From NCBI RefSeq assembly GCF_036108815.1, contig NZ_CP107985.1, forward strand, positions 6,941,501 through 7,005,500: a stretch of DNA of 64,000 nucleotides, given 5' to 3'. The position numbers were made by a program, and so were the translations under genes. Below, piece by piece: positions 1 through 8,468 of the stretch (positions are counted from its first letter, which is position 1; the number at the start of each line of letters is the position of its first letter). The stretch is from Streptomyces sp. NBC_00353. GTDB lineage: Bacteria; Actinomycetota; Actinomycetes; Streptomycetales; Streptomycetaceae. The notes under the pieces were generated by a model. That model searched no databases. It was not told the DNA's origin and was given only the letters and a program-made list of their open reading frames with translations.

Positions 1-904
1 TGCGGACCGAGCGGGCACCGCCGAGCCGGAGCCCGGCCATCGCGGCGACGAGCCCGGCGAACAGCAGCGGCAGCCCGTACACCGCACCCTGCGAGGCCAG
101 CAGACCGTACGTGCCGGCGCAGACCCCCAGCAGCCCGCCGAGCGTGAGGACGTTCGTGGTGTGCCGGACGGCGCGCGGCACCTGGGCCGTACGCCCGTAT
201 CCGCGCGCGTCCATCGACGCCGCCACCGCCACCGACCGCTCCAGCGCACCCTCCAGCACCGGCAGTCCGATCTGCAGGACGGCCTTGATGCCACCGGCCG
301 GGCGGCCCCGCAGCCGCCGTGCGGTGCGCAGCCGCACCACATCGGCAACCATGTTCGGTGCGAACGTCATCGCGACGACGACCGCGACGCCCGCCTCGTA
401 CAGTGCGCCCGGCAGCGACTTCAGCAGCCGGGCCGGGTTGGCGAGCGAGTTCGCCGCGCCGATGCAGATCAGCAGGGTGGCCAGCTTCGCCCCGTCGTAC
501 AGCGCGAAGAGCAACTGCTCGGCGGTGACCCGGCCGCCGATCCTGACGCCCTGCGCCCAGTCGGGGAGCGGGACTTCGGGGAGGGTGAACACCGGGTGCG
601 TACCGGGGATCGGTGAGCCGAGAAAGACGGAGAACAGCAGCCGCACGCCGACGACGAACAGCCCGATCCTGATGAACGCCCCGTACGAACGGGCCCACGG
701 CGCATCCGTCCGGCGCGCCGCCACGACGTAACCGGCCACCCCCACCAGCAGCCCGAGCAGCAGCGGATTGCTGGTCCGGGAGGCGGCGGTGGCCAGCCCG
801 ATCGCCCACAGCCACCAGGCCCCGGCGGGCAGGGCGTTGCTGCGGGTCGCCTCGGGGGCGCGCAGGGCACGGCCCGGCCGGGCAGGGCCGGCGGAGACGG
901 TCAT
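1..904 (-). CDS. CbiQ/EcfT-family ECF transporter transmembrane (T) component, 3' end outside window
   Basis: Integral membrane T component of an energy-coupling-factor ABC importer, which joins the cytoplasmic ATPases to a substrate-binding S component. I translated it from the ATG at 904. Hydrophobic segments include LPAGAWWLWAIGLATAA and NPLLLGLLVGVAGYVVAA. The C-terminal half holds the two Arg-rich coupling motifs of the family: RLRTARRLRGRP and, typical of CbiQ, SMDARGYGR. The start overlaps the stop of the upstream gene as ATGA, so the two are translationally coupled. About 301 codons are present; the stop and the expected ATPase genes lie beyond the left edge. It belongs to the operon led by the cobalamin riboswitch, so B12 or a precursor is the likely substrate (inference). 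Family assignment is firm; the substrate is not. Confidence 0.88.
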   Translation of the reverse strand, partial: MTVSAGPARPGRALRAPEATRSNALPAGAWWLWAIGLATAASRTSNPLLLGLLVGVAGYVVAARRTDAPWARSYGAFIRIGLFVVGVRLLFSVFLGSPIPGTHPVFTLPEVPLPDWAQGVRIGGRVTAEQLLFALYDGAKLATLLICIGAANSLANPARLLKSLPGALYEAGVAVVVAMTFAPNMVADVVRLRTARRLRGRPAGGIKAVLQIGLPVLEGALERSVAVAASMDARGYGRTAQVPRAVRHTTNVLTLGGLLGVCAGTYGLLASQGAVYGLPLLFAGLVAAMAGLRLGGARSVR

Positions 905-1593
905 CCGCGGCGGCGGCGGGCCTGCACCACTGCGGCGACGCCGAGCAGAAGGACGGCGGCGACACCGGCGAGCACCCCGGCGGACGGACCGCCGCGGCCG
1001 CTCCCCGGGTGGGCCGAGGCGGACGGGCTCGCGGGTGCCTGCGACGTACCGTCGGCGTGCCCGGTGCCGGAGACCTGCTCACCGCAGCCCGAGGCCGGAT
1101 AGCCGGAGATCGCGCAGAGCAGTGCCTCGCTGCTGTAGCGCAGCGGCTTGGCCACGGAGGCGAGGGCCTCCGCGGCGCTCGCGTCCTCGGCGACCTGCGC
1201 GCATGCGGTACGCGGCGCGGGCGGCGTCTCCCCGTCCGGGGCGTCCGCCGCCGTGCCGGGGTCGATGACGAGCGCGATCCGCTTGGTGCCGTCCTTGGCG
1301 GGGGTGTCCGCACAGATCACCGCGAAGTCGGGGGCGCGGCGCGGTTTCGCCGAGTCCTGGGAGTCCTCGCTCACCGAGAACCGGAAGCCCTGCACCGCAC
1401 CGTCGTCGGGCCGGACCAGCGACGGGCCCTGGGTGGCGTACGCCCAGCCCGTCCCCTTGCCCTCCCAGAACGACCAGTAGCGGTAGCCGGCCGCGTGGGC
1501 GGTGCCCGCACCGAGCACGGTCAGGACGGCGCCGAGAACGAGCAGCAGGGCGCCCGCCGTCGGCCACCCGGATCGATTGCCCGCCCGGTTCAC
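901..1593 (-). CDS. SCO2322-like secreted, membrane-anchored protein (possible transcobalamin beta-domain partner)
   Basis: 230 aa from a GTG that overlaps the upstream stop (GTGA). Architecture: N-terminal signal segment ending near AGTAHA; a globular region rich in aromatics (GYRYWSFWEGKGTGWAYAT, then a DGAVQGFRFS strand); several cysteines; a Ser/Pro/Ala/Gly linker; one C-terminal membrane helix; and an RRRRG cytoplasmic tail. It is therefore an extracellular domain tethered to the membrane. It resembles a Streptomyces family I know as SCO2322-like. The YWSFW...GW...DGAVQG pattern also recalls the DUF4430 fold of the transcobalamin/intrinsic-factor beta domain; that link is inference from memory. 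It is coupled to an alpha/alpha-barrel surface protein upstream and an ECF membrane protein downstream, all under a B12 riboswitch. Confidence 0.75.
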   Translation of the reverse strand: MNRAGNRSGWPTAGALLLVLGAVLTVLGAGTAHAAGYRYWSFWEGKGTGWAYATQGPSLVRPDDGAVQGFRFSVSEDSQDSAKPRRAPDFAVICADTPAKDGTKRIALVIDPGTAADAPDGETPPAPRTACAQVAEDASAAEALASVAKPLRYSSEALLCAISGYPASGCGEQVSGTGHADGTSQAPASPSASAHPGSGRGGPSAGVLAGVAAVLLLGVAAVVQARRRRG

Positions 1594-2855
1594 AGCTGCG
1601 GGGTCTTCCGGCGGCTGCTGATGAGGAAGCCGACGCCGGCACCGGCGGCGAGACCGATACCGACGAGCCACCACACCCCGAGACCGGCGTCGTCGCTGGT
1701 GCCGTCCTGCGCCGCGTAGTCGCTGGTGGCCGGCGAGGGTGTGTGGGCGGCGGCCGGCTTCGGTCCGGTCGCGTTCAGCCGCTCGACCAGGTCGACGCCG
1801 CCGAAGTCGCGGGCATCGGCGCCGGTCGTGTGCGCGGCCACGACCAACTGGGCGTAGGCGGCCGGGCCGTTCTCGGCCGCCCAGGGCGCGGCGTTCTTCT
1901 TCAGCCAGCCGAGCGCGCCGGCCGCCTTGTCCTGGTGGCCCGTGGCGGCCAGGGCGACGACCGCGTCCGCGGTGTTGCCGAAATCGGGCTGCTCGGTGGT
2001 GTCGGTGGCGCCCGGCATCGGGGGCTGGTTCAGGTGGCCGGTCTTCGCGAGGGCGCCCGCGAGATAGTGGGCACCGTTCTGGGCGGCCTGCTCGGGCTTG
2101 ACGACGGCACCCTTGTGGCAGGTGGGCGCCTTGTCCTCGGACGCGGAATTGTTCCAGGCGGCCAGCCCCTTGCCCATCGAACCGAGCACTCCGGCCGCGG
2201 TGGCGTCCGCGTTGGCGGCGAGCTTGCCGGCCTTGTCGGGCTGGTACGCGAACGCGCCGCCGTCCTTGCCGCCGCACGGGATGGCCAGTTCGAGCAACGC
2301 GTCGTACGGCGTCCTGCCGCCCTTGGTCGTCACATCGCCGAGCCGCTGGCCCCGCTTGGCCAGGGCGCCGATCACGATCGAGGTGGAGTTGGCGTCGCTG
2401 GGCGAGCCCGGGTTGTAACCCCAGCCGCCGTCCTCGTTCTGAACGGACTTCAGCCAGTCGACCCCGTTGTCGACGGCATCGCCGTGCCCGCCGACCTCGG
2501 CCAGCGCCTGGACCGCGGCGGCGGTGGCATTGGTGTCCGTCATGGTCTTCGCGTCGCACGGCTTGCCGGCATCTGCGCGGTACGAGGCGTAGGCGCCGCT
2601 GTCGCACTGCTGGGCGACCAGCCAGTCGACGGACGCGGCGGCGGGCGTGACCCCTTCGAGCCGCTGGGCGATGAAGGCCAGCGACTGCCTCCAGACCCCG
2701 TCGTACGTCGGGTCCTTGGTGCCGTACAGCCCGGACGGCAGTGCGACGGACGGGGTGGGCGACGGAGACGGCGCCGCCACCGCGGCCGGGGCAGCGGCCG
2801 CACAGAGCACGGTGGCGGTGGCGGCGAGCGTTGCTGCGGTGCGGCGAACGGTCAT
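1590..2855 (-). CDS. Surface-anchored prenyltransferase/squalene-oxidase-repeat (alpha/alpha-barrel) protein
   Basis: 421 aa starting at the ATG at 2855, chosen because AGGAGAG lies about 9 nt upstream and a clean signal peptide follows (MTVRRTAATLAATATVLCAA, cleavage near AVAA). The mature part has repeated helical-hairpin units of the squalene-cyclase/terpene-cyclase-like toroid, for example VDWLKSVQNEDGGWGYNPG, then GALGWLKKNAAP. A proline-rich stalk and one membrane helix (WWLVGIGLAAGAGVGFLIS) with an RRK tail close the protein. It is thus displayed outside the cell and is unlikely to cyclise a lipid. The alpha domain of animal intrinsic factor/transcobalamin has the same alpha6/alpha6 barrel (established), so cobalamin capture is a reasonable inference given the riboswitch upstream and the ECF gene downstream. 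First gene of the operon. Confidence 0.8.
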   Translation of the reverse strand: MTVRRTAATLAATATVLCAAAAPAAVAAPSPSPTPSVALPSGLYGTKDPTYDGVWRQSLAFIAQRLEGVTPAAASVDWLVAQQCDSGAYASYRADAGKPCDAKTMTDTNATAAAVQALAEVGGHGDAVDNGVDWLKSVQNEDGGWGYNPGSPSDANSTSIVIGALAKRGQRLGDVTTKGGRTPYDALLELAIPCGGKDGGAFAYQPDKAGKLAANADATAAGVLGSMGKGLAAWNNSASEDKAPTCHKGAVVKPEQAAQNGAHYLAGALAKTGHLNQPPMPGATDTTEQPDFGNTADAVVALAATGHQDKAAGALGWLKKNAAPWAAENGPAAYAQLVVAAHTTGADARDFGGVDLVERLNATGPKPAAAHTPSPATSDYAAQDGTSDDAGLGVWWLVGIGLAAGAGVGFLISSRRKTPQL

Positions 2856-2959
2856 GGTGGGCTGGGCCTCTCCTGCGGTGGGAACCGGGCACAGGCACAC
2901 TCAGGCACCAGGCTCCGGCCCCGTATGCCTCGACGGTGCCGGTCACCGGGGTTCCGGTG

Positions 2960-3100
2960 ACGCGAGCCGGTCACGACCGCGGACAGGGCATTCCGACTTA
3001 CCGCTGTGTCAGCGGCTCACGGTTGCGTGGTCAGCGCCGGATTCGCACCGGCTTCCCCCTGAACGGGCATGATGACGACTCGCACACTCTACCGGGGCGT
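2960..3100 (-). promoter_or_regulatory. Cobalamin (adenosylcobalamin) riboswitch
   Basis: On the minus strand the core reads GGGGAAGCCGGTGCGAATCC, then GGCGCTGACCACGCAACCGTGA, followed by a GCCGCTGACACAGCGGTAAG segment. This matches the conserved B12-box layout (GGGAA, GGTG.AA.TCC, C.GCAAC.GTGA). The core lies at about 3020-3060, roughly 100-250 nt upstream of the first operon ATG at 2855. Repression of the downstream uptake operon by B12 is expected from the family. Exact ends are approximate. Confidence 0.9.
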
Positions 3101-3103
3101 AGC

Positions 3104-3119
3104 CCGCCCCTTCGGGCGG
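3104..3119 (-). terminator. Short GC hairpin downstream of the phosphomannomutase gene
   Basis: CCGCCC (3104-3109) pairs with GGGCGG (3114-3119) around a CTTC loop. It lies between the end of the sugar operon (3189) and the riboswitch. It may end the upstream transcript or be a peripheral stem of the leader. There is no U-tract. Confidence 0.35.
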
Positions 3120-3188
3120 AGGGGCGCCCGGAACAGCGACGTACGTCACCCGTGGGGCCGGGGCGGGACGGAGCGGTGGGAGAGGAGG

Positions 3189-4550
3189 TCAGCCCCTGAT
3201 GACCGCCAGTGCCTCGTCGCGAACCCTGGCCATGGTGGCCTCGTCCCGGGCTTCGACGTTCAGGCGGAGGAGCGGCTCGGTGTTGGAGGGGCGGACATTG
3301 AACCACCAGTCCGCTGCCGTGACGGTCAGGCCGTCGAGTTCGTCGAGGGTGACTCCCTCACGGCCGGCGTAGGCAGCGGTGACCGCGGTGAGGCGGTCGG
3401 CCCGGTCGGCGACCGTGGAGTTGATCTCGCCGGAAGCGGCATAGCGGTCGTACCCCGCGACCAGTGCGGACAGGGGACCGTCCTGCCCGCCGAGCGCCGC
3501 CAGCACATGCAGGGCAGCGAGCATCCCGGTGTCGGCGTTCCAGAAGTCCTGGAAGTAGTAGTGCGCGGAGTGCTCGCCCCCGAAGATCGCCCCGGACCGG
3601 GCCATCTCCGCCTTGATGAAGGAGTGCCCGACGCGCGTACGCACCGGGGTGCCGCCGTGCTCACGGACCACCTCCGGCACCGACCACGAGGTGATCAGAT
3701 TGTGGATGACCACGCCCGAGCCGCCGTGGCGGGCCAGCTCCCGGGCCGCCACCAGCGCGGTGATCGCCGACGGCGAGACCGGATCGCCGTGCTCGTCGAC
3801 GACGAAACAGCGGTCCGCGTCTCCGTCGAACGCGATACCGAGGTCGGCGCCCTCGTCACGCACCCGCTTCTGCAGGTCGACGATGTTGGCCGGATCGAGC
3901 GGGTTCGCCTCGTGGTGGGGGAACGTCCCGTCCAGCTCGAAGTACATCGGGACCAGATCCAGCGGGAGGCCCGCGAAGACCGTCGGCACGGTGTGCCCGC
4001 CCATTCCGTTGCCCGCGTCCACCACCACCTTCAGCGGCCGGATCGACGTCACGTCCACCAGAGAGAGCAGGTGGGCGGCGTAGTCCTGCAGGGTCTCCCG
4101 TTCACCGACCGCGCCCGGCGTCGCGACCGGCTCCGGGGCGCCCGACTCCTGCCATGCCTCCACCAGCTCCCGGATCCGGGACAGGCCGGTGTCCTGGCCC
4201 ACCGGGGCCGCGCCCGCACGGCACATCTTGATGCCGTTGTACCGGGCCGGGTTGTGCGAGGCCGTGAACATCGCTCCCGGCAGGTCCAGCGCCCCCGACG
4301 CGTAGTACAGCTGATCCGTCGAGCACAGCCCGATCAGTGTCACCGCTGCGCCACGGTTCGACGCACCCCGCGCGAAGGCGGCCGCGAGCCCGGGCGACGA
4401 GGGCCGCATGTCATGCCCGATCACGATCGCCTCCGCGCCCACGACCTGCACGAAGGCCGCCCCGAACAGCTCGGCCAGCGACTCGTCCCACTGGTCCGGA
4501 ACCACCCCTCGTACGTCGTACGCCTTGACGAGCTGCGACAGATCAGCCAT
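3189..4550 (-). CDS. manB: Phosphomannomutase/phosphoglucomutase (alpha-D-phosphohexomutase)
   Basis: 453 aa, a normal length for the family. It interconverts mannose-1-phosphate and mannose-6-phosphate (or the glucose forms) in the cytoplasm. The phosphoserine loop TASHNP is at residues 96-101 with catalytic Ser98. The metal site DGDADR starts near residue 242. The sugar-specificity loop GGEHSAH and a C-terminal phosphate-binding RPSNTEPLLR loop are present. Its start lies 8 nt inside the end of the upstream GH13 gene, so it is the last, translationally coupled gene of the LacI-controlled sugar operon. That position beside a GH130 gene suggests it consumes mannose-1-phosphate released by phosphorolysis. 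A housekeeping role in GDP-mannose supply is also possible. Confidence 0.93.
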   Translation of the reverse strand: MADLSQLVKAYDVRGVVPDQWDESLAELFGAAFVQVVGAEAIVIGHDMRPSSPGLAAAFARGASNRGAAVTLIGLCSTDQLYYASGALDLPGAMFTASHNPARYNGIKMCRAGAAPVGQDTGLSRIRELVEAWQESGAPEPVATPGAVGERETLQDYAAHLLSLVDVTSIRPLKVVVDAGNGMGGHTVPTVFAGLPLDLVPMYFELDGTFPHHEANPLDPANIVDLQKRVRDEGADLGIAFDGDADRCFVVDEHGDPVSPSAITALVAARELARHGGSGVVIHNLITSWSVPEVVREHGGTPVRTRVGHSFIKAEMARSGAIFGGEHSAHYYFQDFWNADTGMLAALHVLAALGGQDGPLSALVAGYDRYAASGEINSTVADRADRLTAVTAAYAGREGVTLDELDGLTVTAADWWFNVRPSNTEPLLRLNVEARDEATMARVRDEALAVIRG

Positions 4551-6147
4551 GGGAATGACCGCTTTCTTCCTTGGTGGTGAGCCAGACGGCAGTGTCCGGC
4601 GGGAGGGTGCGTCCCTGCAGGGGGGCGCTGCTCAGTACGGGGCGGCCGGGCAGGCCGAGGGTGTCGAGCGACAGTGGGTCGGGCCCGAAATTCACCACGC
4701 ACCCCAACTCGCCCCGCCGGAAGGCGAGACAGTGGTCGCCGGGTGCGGTGTACCAGCGCAGGGCTGCGTGGGCCTCGGCAGGGTGCTCGCGGCGCAGGAG
4801 CAGCGCGGCGCGGTAGAGCGCGAGGGTGGAGTGCGGGTCGGCCAGCTGGGCCTCCACCGTGTGGGCGGCCCAGCCTTCCGGCTGGGGAAGCCAGCAGTCG
4901 TCCGGGGCGGCGGTGGTGAAGCCGTAGGGCGGCCGGCTGCCGGACCAGGGAATCGGGGTGCGGGCGCCGTCGCGTCCCCGGTCGGTGTGACCGGAGCGTT
5001 CCCAGAGCGGGTCGCGTATGCGGTCGTCGGGGACAGCGGCCTGCGGGAGGGCGAGTTCCTCGCCCTGGTAGAGGTAGGCGGCTCCGGGGAGGGCCAGCAT
5101 CAGCAGGGCCGCGGACCGGGCCCGCAGCTCGGATCCGTAGCGGGTGACGGGGCGTACCGCGTCATGGCTGGAGAGCACCCAGGTGACGGGTGCGTCCACG
5201 GAAGCGGTCGCCGCGAGGGAGTCGTCGATGACGCCGCGCAGCGCCTGCGCCTCCCAAGGGGCCTCCAGGAAGGCGAAGTTGAAGGCCTGCTGCATTTCGT
5301 CCGGGCGTATGTACCGGGCGAGGCGTTCCGGCGCGAAGACGGCGGACTCGGCCACCAGCACACGGTCCGTCGGGGCGACGGCGCCCGGCGGGGCCGGATG
5401 GGTGCTGAGAAGGGCGCGCCACTCCCGGTAGAGGGGGTGCAGCTCCTCCTGGTCGTAGTAGGGCATGAGGTGGTTACGGAGCGGGTCCTGGTGCTGGCCG
5501 GGGCCCGCGTCGGGCAGGCCCTCGGCCTTGAAGAGAGCGTGGGCCACGTCCACGCGGAAGCCGTCCACGCCGTGGTCCAGCCAGAACCGCAGGACGTCGG
5601 CGAAGTCGGAACGCACCTGCGGGTTGCGCCAGTTGAGGTCCGGCTGTTCGGGGGCGTGCAGGTGGAGGTACCAGTCGCCGTCGGCGACGCGGGTCCAGGC
5701 CGGTCCTCCGAACGCCGACTGCCAGTCGTTCGGGGGCAACCCGCCGTCCGGCCCCTGTCCGCGGCGGAAGAGGTAGCGGTCGCGGGCCGCGCAGCCCGGT
5801 CCCCCCGACAGCGCCTCCTGGAACCACGGGTGTGCGTCGGAGGTGTGGTTGGGGACCAGGTCGACGATGACCTTCAGGCCGAGTCCGTGGGCGTGCCGGG
5901 TGAGCGTGCCGAAGTCGTCGAGCGTGCCGAGGTCCGGGGCGACACCCGTGTGGTCGGCGATGTCGTAGCCGCCGTCGGCGAGGGGGGACGGATAGCAGGG
6001 GGTGATCCATACGGCGTCGGCGCCCAGGTCCCTGAGGTGACCGAGCCGTTCGGTCACGCCCGGCAGGTCCCCGACTCCGTCGCCGTTCGAGTCGGCGAAG
6101 GACCGGGGGTAGACCTCGTAGCACACGGCGTGCCGCCACCAGGTCAT
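4543..6147 (-). CDS. GH13 alpha-glucosidase / oligo-1,6-glucosidase-like enzyme
   Basis: 534 aa from the ATG at 6147 (ATGA overlap with the upstream oxidoreductase stop). It retains the four GH13 regions: DLVPNH near residue 96; GFRVD with nucleophile Asp200; VLVAESAVF with the acid/base Glu near 267; and SSHD near 328. The N-terminal opening (WWRHAVCYEVYPRSFADSN, NGDGVGDLPG) is typical of intracellular alpha-glucosidases. There is no signal peptide, so it hydrolyses imported oligosaccharides. It sits between a Gfo/Idh oxidoreductase and phosphomannomutase in a coupled operon. The exact linkage cleaved (1,4 or 1,6) cannot be read from the sequence. Confidence 0.92.
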   Translation of the reverse strand: MTWWRHAVCYEVYPRSFADSNGDGVGDLPGVTERLGHLRDLGADAVWITPCYPSPLADGGYDIADHTGVAPDLGTLDDFGTLTRHAHGLGLKVIVDLVPNHTSDAHPWFQEALSGGPGCAARDRYLFRRGQGPDGGLPPNDWQSAFGGPAWTRVADGDWYLHLHAPEQPDLNWRNPQVRSDFADVLRFWLDHGVDGFRVDVAHALFKAEGLPDAGPGQHQDPLRNHLMPYYDQEELHPLYREWRALLSTHPAPPGAVAPTDRVLVAESAVFAPERLARYIRPDEMQQAFNFAFLEAPWEAQALRGVIDDSLAATASVDAPVTWVLSSHDAVRPVTRYGSELRARSAALLMLALPGAAYLYQGEELALPQAAVPDDRIRDPLWERSGHTDRGRDGARTPIPWSGSRPPYGFTTAAPDDCWLPQPEGWAAHTVEAQLADPHSTLALYRAALLLRREHPAEAHAALRWYTAPGDHCLAFRRGELGCVVNFGPDPLSLDTLGLPGRPVLSSAPLQGRTLPPDTAVWLTTKEESGHSHG

Positions 6148-7391
6148 GCGGCGCTTCCCTCGGAGAGGGCGACAGCCGGCCGGGGAGCAGCGGCGGGCCG
6201 CCCGGGAAGTACGACCTTCTGTTCCGTGCCGGTCTCGGCTGCGAGCGTCGCTGCCCGGGCCACGGCCACGGCGGTCAGTCCCGCGTAGGCATCCGCGACC
6301 GGTGCGCCACCCCCGCCGGCGCTGTGCAGCAGGTCGGCGACGGCGGCCCGCACGCTCTCCGTGTACACATACGGCTTGCAGGGCTCGCCGCCGAGGTCGA
6401 TCACGGCTTCGACGCGGTGCGGGACGGTGCGTTCCGTACCCCTGCCGCGGGCCGGGGCGGCGTCGCCCGCATCGCGGTGCACGGAGACCGTGATGCGTTC
6501 GCCGCCGTGCGGACGAGATCCCGGAACGGTCAGCAACTGACCTGACCTGTCCGGGAGTTGCTCCCATCGCGCGGCTTCCTGATCGTCCACCCAGGCCGTG
6601 ATGGTGGCGTACGTCGGGATCCACCCGGTGATACGGGTCTCGGCGAAGCCGTGGTCCAGGCGCATCAGCTGGCGTTCGCAGCGGTGGGCGTGGGTGAAGG
6701 AGTGCAGATGGGTGGCGAGCACTCCGCCCGGGTGCACGGCGTCCGCGATCACCATGTCGACGGGGCCGCCGGGGCGGCGCACCGCCGTCGCGCGGACCGA
6801 TTCGGGCTCACTGCCCAGCAGCGCACGGGCCGCGTCGAAGAAGTGGACGCCGTGTTCGACGAAGATGCCGCCGCTGTGCTCCGGGTCCCAGAACCAGTGG
6901 TCGGGGCCGAGGTCCTGGTCGGCTGCGTCGTTCTCGAAGAGGAAGCGGCGGGGCGGGTCCAGCAGCCCTTCGGCGATGAGCTGCTGGACGGCGCGCAGCA
7001 GGGGGTTGTAGCGCAGGACGTGGTCGACGACGAGAGTGCCGGCCGAGCGGTCCGCCTCGTCGCGCACCCGGGCGGCGTCCTCGGTGGTGGTGGCGAGCGG
7101 CTTCTCGCAGAAGACGTGCTTGCCGGCGCGCAGGGCGGCGACGGCCATCCCCGCGTGGGTGGCCGGCGGGGTGGCGAGGGCGATGATGTCCACGCCCTCG
7201 GTGGCGAGCAGGGCGTCGAGTCCGTCCAGGGCGGCGACGCCGTGACGGTCGCCGAGCGGCTTCGCGCGCGACGGCTCGGGGTCGGCGACGGCAGCGATGT
7301 GCAGACCGGGCAGGCCGGCCACGGCGTCCAGGACATACGCCCCGAACGATCCGCAGCCGACCAGTCCGAGGCCGAGGGACGGCACCGTCAC
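6144..7391 (-). CDS. Gfo/Idh/MocA-family NAD(P)-dependent oxidoreductase
   Basis: 415 aa from a GTG at 7391 that overlaps the GH130 stop (GTGA). The N-terminal Rossmann fold shows LGLGLVGCGSFGAYVLDAVA and the family signature CEKPLA (in GKHVFCEKPLATTTEDAARV). The C-terminal alpha/beta domain follows (GGIFVEHGVHFFDAARALLG with the catalytic-region HGVH). Members oxidise or reduce sugar hydroxyls, including glycosidases that work by oxidation-elimination-reduction. Here it is in a seven-gene oligosaccharide operon, so modification of an imported glycoside or sugar is likely. The substrate is unknown. Confidence 0.9.
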   Translation of the reverse strand: MTVPSLGLGLVGCGSFGAYVLDAVAGLPGLHIAAVADPEPSRAKPLGDRHGVAALDGLDALLATEGVDIIALATPPATHAGMAVAALRAGKHVFCEKPLATTTEDAARVRDEADRSAGTLVVDHVLRYNPLLRAVQQLIAEGLLDPPRRFLFENDAADQDLGPDHWFWDPEHSGGIFVEHGVHFFDAARALLGSEPESVRATAVRRPGGPVDMVIADAVHPGGVLATHLHSFTHAHRCERQLMRLDHGFAETRITGWIPTYATITAWVDDQEAARWEQLPDRSGQLLTVPGSRPHGGERITVSVHRDAGDAAPARGRGTERTVPHRVEAVIDLGGEPCKPYVYTESVRAAVADLLHSAGGGGAPVADAYAGLTAVAVARAATLAAETGTEQKVVLPGRPAAAPRPAVALSEGSAA

Positions 7392-8461
7392 GAGGTGCGC
7401 TCCAGGAGAGCGACTCCGATGTGGGCGTCGGCCATGCCGTAGAAGACGTACAGCTTGCCGTCGACCTCCTCGATGGCGGTGGGGAAGACGACGTTCGGGA
7501 CGGTGCCGGAGCGCTCCTTCTCCGTCTCGGGTGCCATCAGCGGCTGGTCGGAGCGTGCGATGACCTGCGACGGGTCGGCCGGGTCGAGGATCATCGCCCC
7601 GGCGGCGTAGGACACCTTCTGGTTCTGCGCGAAGGGGTCCTCGATGGAGCCGGACACACCGTGGTGAATGAGCAGCCAGCCCTCGTCCACGCGGATCGGC
7701 GCCGGACCGCCACCGATCTTCAGGGACTCCCAGGGGTACTCGGAGAGGGCGACCAGACGGTGCTGACGCGGGCGGGTGAGGGCGCGGATGTCCTGCTCGA
7801 CCTCGGCGACCGGAACGTACGAGATCCAGATGCCGGGCCGCTCGTCGGTCACTCCGGCCGGGAGGTGGACGCCCTCGCCGGGGCGGAACCAGCCGAGGTC
7901 CCACATGGGGCGGTGCAGCATCGCGTACGCCATCTCGCCGTCCGGGCCCGGGACCGGCTCGGGGAAGTGGACGACGTCCTTGTTCGGGAAGAGGTTCAGG
8001 TCGGTGTCGAGGTCCGGCTGGTACGCGAACTGGATGGGGCCGAGCCGGGTCCAGTCGGTGAGATTCTCCGAGACGGCGAGAGCCGGCTTGGGGCCGAGCG
8101 GACCGTAGGCGACGTACGACATGACGTGCTTGCCGAGGGAGGGGACCCAGGTGACGCGGGGGTCCTCGACACCGGCGTTGTTCTTGCCGCGCTCCCAGCC
8201 CTCGTCGGGGGCGAGGACCACGCCGCGGCGCTCGACGCCGGAGGGGACCCCGTCGGTGAAGGTGACTTCGGCGAGGCCGACGCGGGAGACATTGCCGTCG
8301 GCGACCAGACGCGGCAGCAGATGCAGCCGGCCGTCGGGGGTGCGGCCGGAGGCGGGGTTGAGGACTCCCTCGACCTCCGTGGACTCGCCCGGCAGCGGCG
8401 ACATCACGACGCCCTTGCGGACCAGACGGAAAGGAATGTGGGTAGGGGTGGTGGTGCTCAT
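7388..8461 (-). CDS. GH130-family glycoside phosphorylase/hydrolase (mannoside-active family)
   Basis: 357 aa from the ATG at 8461, 7 nt after the upstream permease stop. It has the five-bladed propeller features of GH130: EGVLNPASGRTPDGRLHLLP, GVEDPRVTWVPSLGKHVM (family Glu/Asp site), SENLTDWTRLG and LFPNKDVVHFPEP. Known GH130 members phosphorolyse beta-mannosides to mannose-1-phosphate, or hydrolyse beta-1,2-mannosides. There is no signal peptide, so it is cytoplasmic. The phosphomannomutase in the same operon favours the phosphorylase option (inference). The family call is good; the exact subfamily needs a phylogeny. Confidence 0.82.
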   Translation of the reverse strand: MSTTTPTHIPFRLVRKGVVMSPLPGESTEVEGVLNPASGRTPDGRLHLLPRLVADGNVSRVGLAEVTFTDGVPSGVERRGVVLAPDEGWERGKNNAGVEDPRVTWVPSLGKHVMSYVAYGPLGPKPALAVSENLTDWTRLGPIQFAYQPDLDTDLNLFPNKDVVHFPEPVPGPDGEMAYAMLHRPMWDLGWFRPGEGVHLPAGVTDERPGIWISYVPVAEVEQDIRALTRPRQHRLVALSEYPWESLKIGGGPAPIRVDEGWLLIHHGVSGSIEDPFAQNQKVSYAAGAMILDPADPSQVIARSDQPLMAPETEKERSGTVPNVVFPTAIEEVDGKLYVFYGMADAHIGVALLERTS

Positions 8462-8468
8462 ACGGGGT

